The notes beneath the pieces are model-generated. The model was not told where the DNA came from and did not search any database. It worked only from the letters and a program-made list of their open reading frames with translations. 64,000 nucleotides of DNA from Corynebacterium kalidii (lineage in GTDB: Bacteria > Actinomycetota > Actinomycetes > Mycobacteriales > Mycobacteriaceae): NCBI RefSeq assembly GCF_022869005.1, contig NZ_JALIEA010000011.1, forward strand, positions 406,438 to 470,437, read 5' to 3'. The number at the start of each line of letters is the position of its first letter. Position 1 is the stretch's first letter. Shown in pieces: positions 61,923 to 64,000 of this stretch. Both the position numbers and the translations under genes were made by a program.

Positions 61923-63068
61923 ATGTCAGTCGTGCTGCTGGACCCCAGATTCCCCGCGATGCTGCCCGTGGAGGCGGTACCGCTGCTCGGTGACGACGTC
62001 TGCTACACCGAGGAGGTGCCGGTGCGGATCCGCTGGGTCATCGCCGACCTCGGCGGGCACACCGTGGAGGACACCGAGGTGATCGTGACCACCGACCTCG
62101 CCAACGAGACCGTGGTCGACCGCCTCGAGCGGGGAGACACGCTGGTCAAGGCGCCGAGCCTGCTCATGGAGATGGCCGGCGACCGGGAGATCGAGGCCGC
62201 GCCGTCGACAGCTCCCGCACAGGCGGCCCAGGCGGCGGTGGACTACTCCGGCGGAGGGGTGGTGGACGGTGAGATCGTCGGCACGGACGACCACACCGCC
62301 GCCGTCGCCGGTCTGCGCCGGACCTCGCGCACCGAGGTGCCGTCCTCGGTGATCGACGAGATCGAGGACGCCGTGGCGCTGATGACCCGGGCGATGCGGC
62401 AGGGGGAGTGGGAGCAGTCCCAGACCCACCACTCGCTGATGGCCTACCTGCGGGAGGAGACCGAGGAGCTGGCGCAGGTCGTCGCCCAGGTGGACCCCGG
62501 CGAGGACGAGTCCGGCATCGACCAGCAGGAGCTGTGCACGGAACTGGCCGACATCCTGCTGCAGGTGCTCTTCCACGCCGAGATCGCCAACCGGCGCGGG
62601 GCCTTCGACATCGGCCACGTCGCCGGGGCGTTCGTGGCCAAACTGCGCTCGCGGGCGCCGTACCTGTTCGAGGACGTGGAACGTCCGGTCTCGCGGGAGG
62701 AGCAGGACCGGCTCTGGGCCGAGGGACGGGCGAAGGAGGGCAAGCCTGCCTACAAGGACCAGCCCCCGGTCCGCGAGGAGCCGCATGCCACGACGTTCGC
62801 CGCGGTGACCGGTGCCGAGGCGTCCGAGGCTGCCCCGTCGGCACCGTCGGCACCGTCGGCGCTCGCGGCGGCGGAGGAGGTCATCATCCTGGCCCGCCGG
62901 CACGGCCTGGCGGACTCCGAGATCCCCACCGACATCCGCTTCCCGATGATCGGGCTGGAGCGCGACGACATCGGGGACTCGGACAACCGCCTGATCACCG
63001 CGGTCGAGACGTTCCGGAGGGAACTGGAGCACCGCTACGGCGGGGGCGCCGACGGCTGGGGGAAGTGA
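61923..63068 (+). CDS. mazG: MazG nucleoside triphosphate pyrophosphohydrolase with extensions
   Basis: This 381-residue protein has one MazG domain at about residues 150-270: HHSLMAYLREETEELAQVV (the E-E-x-x-E metal ligands) and ELCTELADILLQVLFHAEIANRRG (E-x-x-D). It is flanked by a 140-residue N-terminal region, as in mycobacterial MazG, and a C-terminal Ala/Pro/Ser-rich linker (APSAPSAPSAL) plus a helical end. MazG hydrolyses (d)NTPs to NMPs and cleans damaged nucleotides. It follows mfd by 31 nt, as in relatives. The 3' end overlaps the convergent permease frame by 74 bp. Confidence 0.92.
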   Translation: MSVVLLDPRFPAMLPVEAVPLLGDDVCYTEEVPVRIRWVIADLGGHTVEDTEVIVTTDLANETVVDRLERGDTLVKAPSLLMEMAGDREIEAAPSTAPAQAAQAAVDYSGGGVVDGEIVGTDDHTAAVAGLRRTSRTEVPSSVIDEIEDAVALMTRAMRQGEWEQSQTHHSLMAYLREETEELAQVVAQVDPGEDESGIDQQELCTELADILLQVLFHAEIANRRGAFDIGHVAGAFVAKLRSRAPYLFEDVERPVSREEQDRLWAEGRAKEGKPAYKDQPPVREEPHATTFAAVTGAEASEAAPSAPSAPSALAAAEEVIILARRHGLADSEIPTDIRFPMIGLERDDIGDSDNRLITAVETFRRELEHRYGGGADGWGK

Positions 63069-63927
63069 CCCCACGGGCGCCACGACCGCGCAGCATGCCG
63101 GTCACCAGGCCTTCCCTCGGCGCGAAGAGGTAGGCCAGCAGGAACACCCCGGCCTGGACCAGCACGATCGTCCCGCCGGCCGAGATGTCGCGGTAGAAGC
63201 TCAGCCAGATGCCCGCCACCGAGCTGGCCCAGGCCACCGCCGGGGCGATGAGCATCATCCGTCCGATCCGGCGGGTCAGCAGGTACGCCGTCGCGCCGGG
63301 GGTGATGAGCAGGGCGACGACGAGGATCACGCCGACGGCCTGCATCGACGCCACGACGACGAGTGCGAGGCAGACCATCACCGTCCACCGGACCGCACCG
63401 GTGCGCATCCCGATGACCCGGGCGTGCTCCGGGTCGAAGGCCCAGGCGGTGATCGAGCGTCGCATCACCAGCATCGTCACCAGGGCCACCGCGCCGAACA
63501 GGAGGACCTGGACCATCGACTCCCGGGAGATGCCGAGCAGGTTGCCGAAGAGGATCTCCTGCAGGTTCGTCCCCGCCGGGGTCACGGAGACCAGTACCAG
63601 GCCCAGGGCGAAGAGGGCGGTGAAGATCACCCCGATGGCCGTGTCGCCCTTCAGGGTGGTGCGTTGGCCCACCGCGCCGACCATGCCGACCGCGAGCAGG
63701 GCGGCGACGAGGGCGCCTATGGCGAACGGCCAGCCGAGGATGTAGGAGACCACCACCCCGGGCAACACGGCGTGGGAGACGGCGTCGCCCATCAGCGACC
63801 AGCCGATCAGCACGAGCCAGCAGGACAGTACCCCGGCGATCACGGCGGTGACGGTGGCCACGACCAGGGCGCGTTGGATGAACCCGTAGTCGAGGGGTTC
63901 GAGGAACCACAGGATGTCGGACATCAT
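62995..63927 (-). CDS. Metal ABC transporter permease (ZnuB/MntB type)
   Basis: This 310-residue ABC-3 permease has eight to nine membrane helices with the family patterns GVLSCWLVLIGWSLMGDAVSHAVLPGVVVSYILG and MQAVGVILVVALLITPGATAYLLTRRI. The family imports Zn, Mn or Fe with an ATPase and lipoprotein. It starts by overlapping the ATPase stop (ATGA). The C-terminal 25 residues after GMLRGRG are basic/Pro-rich, unlike the family, and are encoded over the end of mazG. Confidence 0.92.
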   Translation of the reverse strand: MMSDILWFLEPLDYGFIQRALVVATVTAVIAGVLSCWLVLIGWSLMGDAVSHAVLPGVVVSYILGWPFAIGALVAALLAVGMVGAVGQRTTLKGDTAIGVIFTALFALGLVLVSVTPAGTNLQEILFGNLLGISRESMVQVLLFGAVALVTMLVMRRSITAWAFDPEHARVIGMRTGAVRWTVMVCLALVVVASMQAVGVILVVALLITPGATAYLLTRRIGRMMLIAPAVAWASSVAGIWLSFYRDISAGGTIVLVQAGVFLLAYLFAPREGLVTGMLRGRGARGVTSPSRRRPRRSGAPVPSGTSRPR

Positions 63928-64000
63928 GCCTCCGGTGCAGGGGTGCTGAAGGTGGTCAGGAGATTGTCGGTGGTGAGGACCTCGGACGGGGCGCCGTGGG
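63924..64000 (-). CDS. Metal ABC transporter ATPase, C-terminal end (partial)
   Basis: The last codons on the minus strand read HGAPSEVLTTDNLLTTFSTP then APEA and stop. HGAP-x-EVLTTDNL is the typical C terminus of ZnuC/MntA-type ATPases. The stop overlaps the permease start by four bases. The rest lies beyond the window. Confidence 0.8.
   Translation of the reverse strand, partial: HGAPSEVLTTDNLLTTFSTPAPEA

Overview
The window is 64 kb of a GC-rich actinobacterial chromosome, most likely a high-GC Corynebacterium or close relative. The evidence is gene content and order: a response regulator, HtrA/PepD, MoaB, MscL, 5-FCL, GalU, MoeA-like, RimJ and GLPR-like block (the Rv0981-Rv0996 order of M. 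tuberculosis, also kept in corynebacteria), then Pmt, RsmI, BetP, MetRS, TatD, Rpf2, KsgA, IspE and an ABC-F protein, and later RplY, two Pth paralogues, Prs, GlmU, tRNA-Gln, Mfd and MazG. Many genes show a TANNNT hexamer 6-10 nt before the start codon, the usual sign of leaderless transcription in this group. No insertion sequence, CRISPR array, prophage or rRNA operon was seen.

Layout. 1-4.7 kb: a tightly overlapping catabolic operon (acyl-CoA dehydrogenase end, MaoC hydratase, CitE-like lyase, acyl-CoA synthetase, two-subunit CoA transferase), equivalent in content to the mycobacterial leucine/HMG-CoA cluster. 4.7-7.3 kb: a DinB/maleylpyruvate-isomerase-like protein, an AEC transporter and an RDD protein. 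7.4-9.3 kb: divergent ribosomal genes (rpmB-rpmG-rpsN-rpsR and rpmE2-rpmF), nearly all of the cysteine-free type, with a dyad and an attenuator-like hairpin in the leader of the first operon. 9.5-14 kb: envelope stress block in which the sensor kinase is missing. 14-19.7 kb: galU, the Glp/RimJ/GLPR division module, DoxX and a zinc-finger membrane protein. 19.7-34.7 kb: Pmt, RsmI, BetP, MetRS, TenA, TatD, Rpf2 (with tandem MtrA-like repeats upstream), KsgA, IspE, ABC-F, and an Abhydrolase_9 membrane enzyme.

34.75-36.35 kb is a lower-GC accessory patch. It encodes a secreted 176-residue precursor with a four-cysteine hydrophobic C-terminal peptide, translationally coupled to a 66-residue two-helix membrane protein. 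This looks like a peptide toxin/bacteriocin with its immunity protein and is the best candidate for an undescribed system. Next come an ABM monooxygenase, a small amphipathic peptide preceded by two perfect dyads, PPK2, a long-chain acyl-CoA ligase, a 3-hydroxyisobutyryl-CoA hydrolase-like protein, and a PnuC-family riboflavin transporter behind an FMN riboswitch.

42-52.4 kb: a DUF1648 protein, an MMPL exporter with its TetR regulator and a large operator, a six-helix membrane protein, RF3, a DrrAB-type ABC exporter, a DUF222/HNH protein whose frame runs into the exporter gene, and a DUF1963 protein. 52.4-64 kb: a spermidine-synthase-like protein, two peptidyl-tRNA hydrolases, RplY, Prs, GlmU, tRNA-Gln, Mfd, MazG and the end of a metal ABC importer. 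All calls come from reading sequence and remembered family knowledge; nothing was searched.
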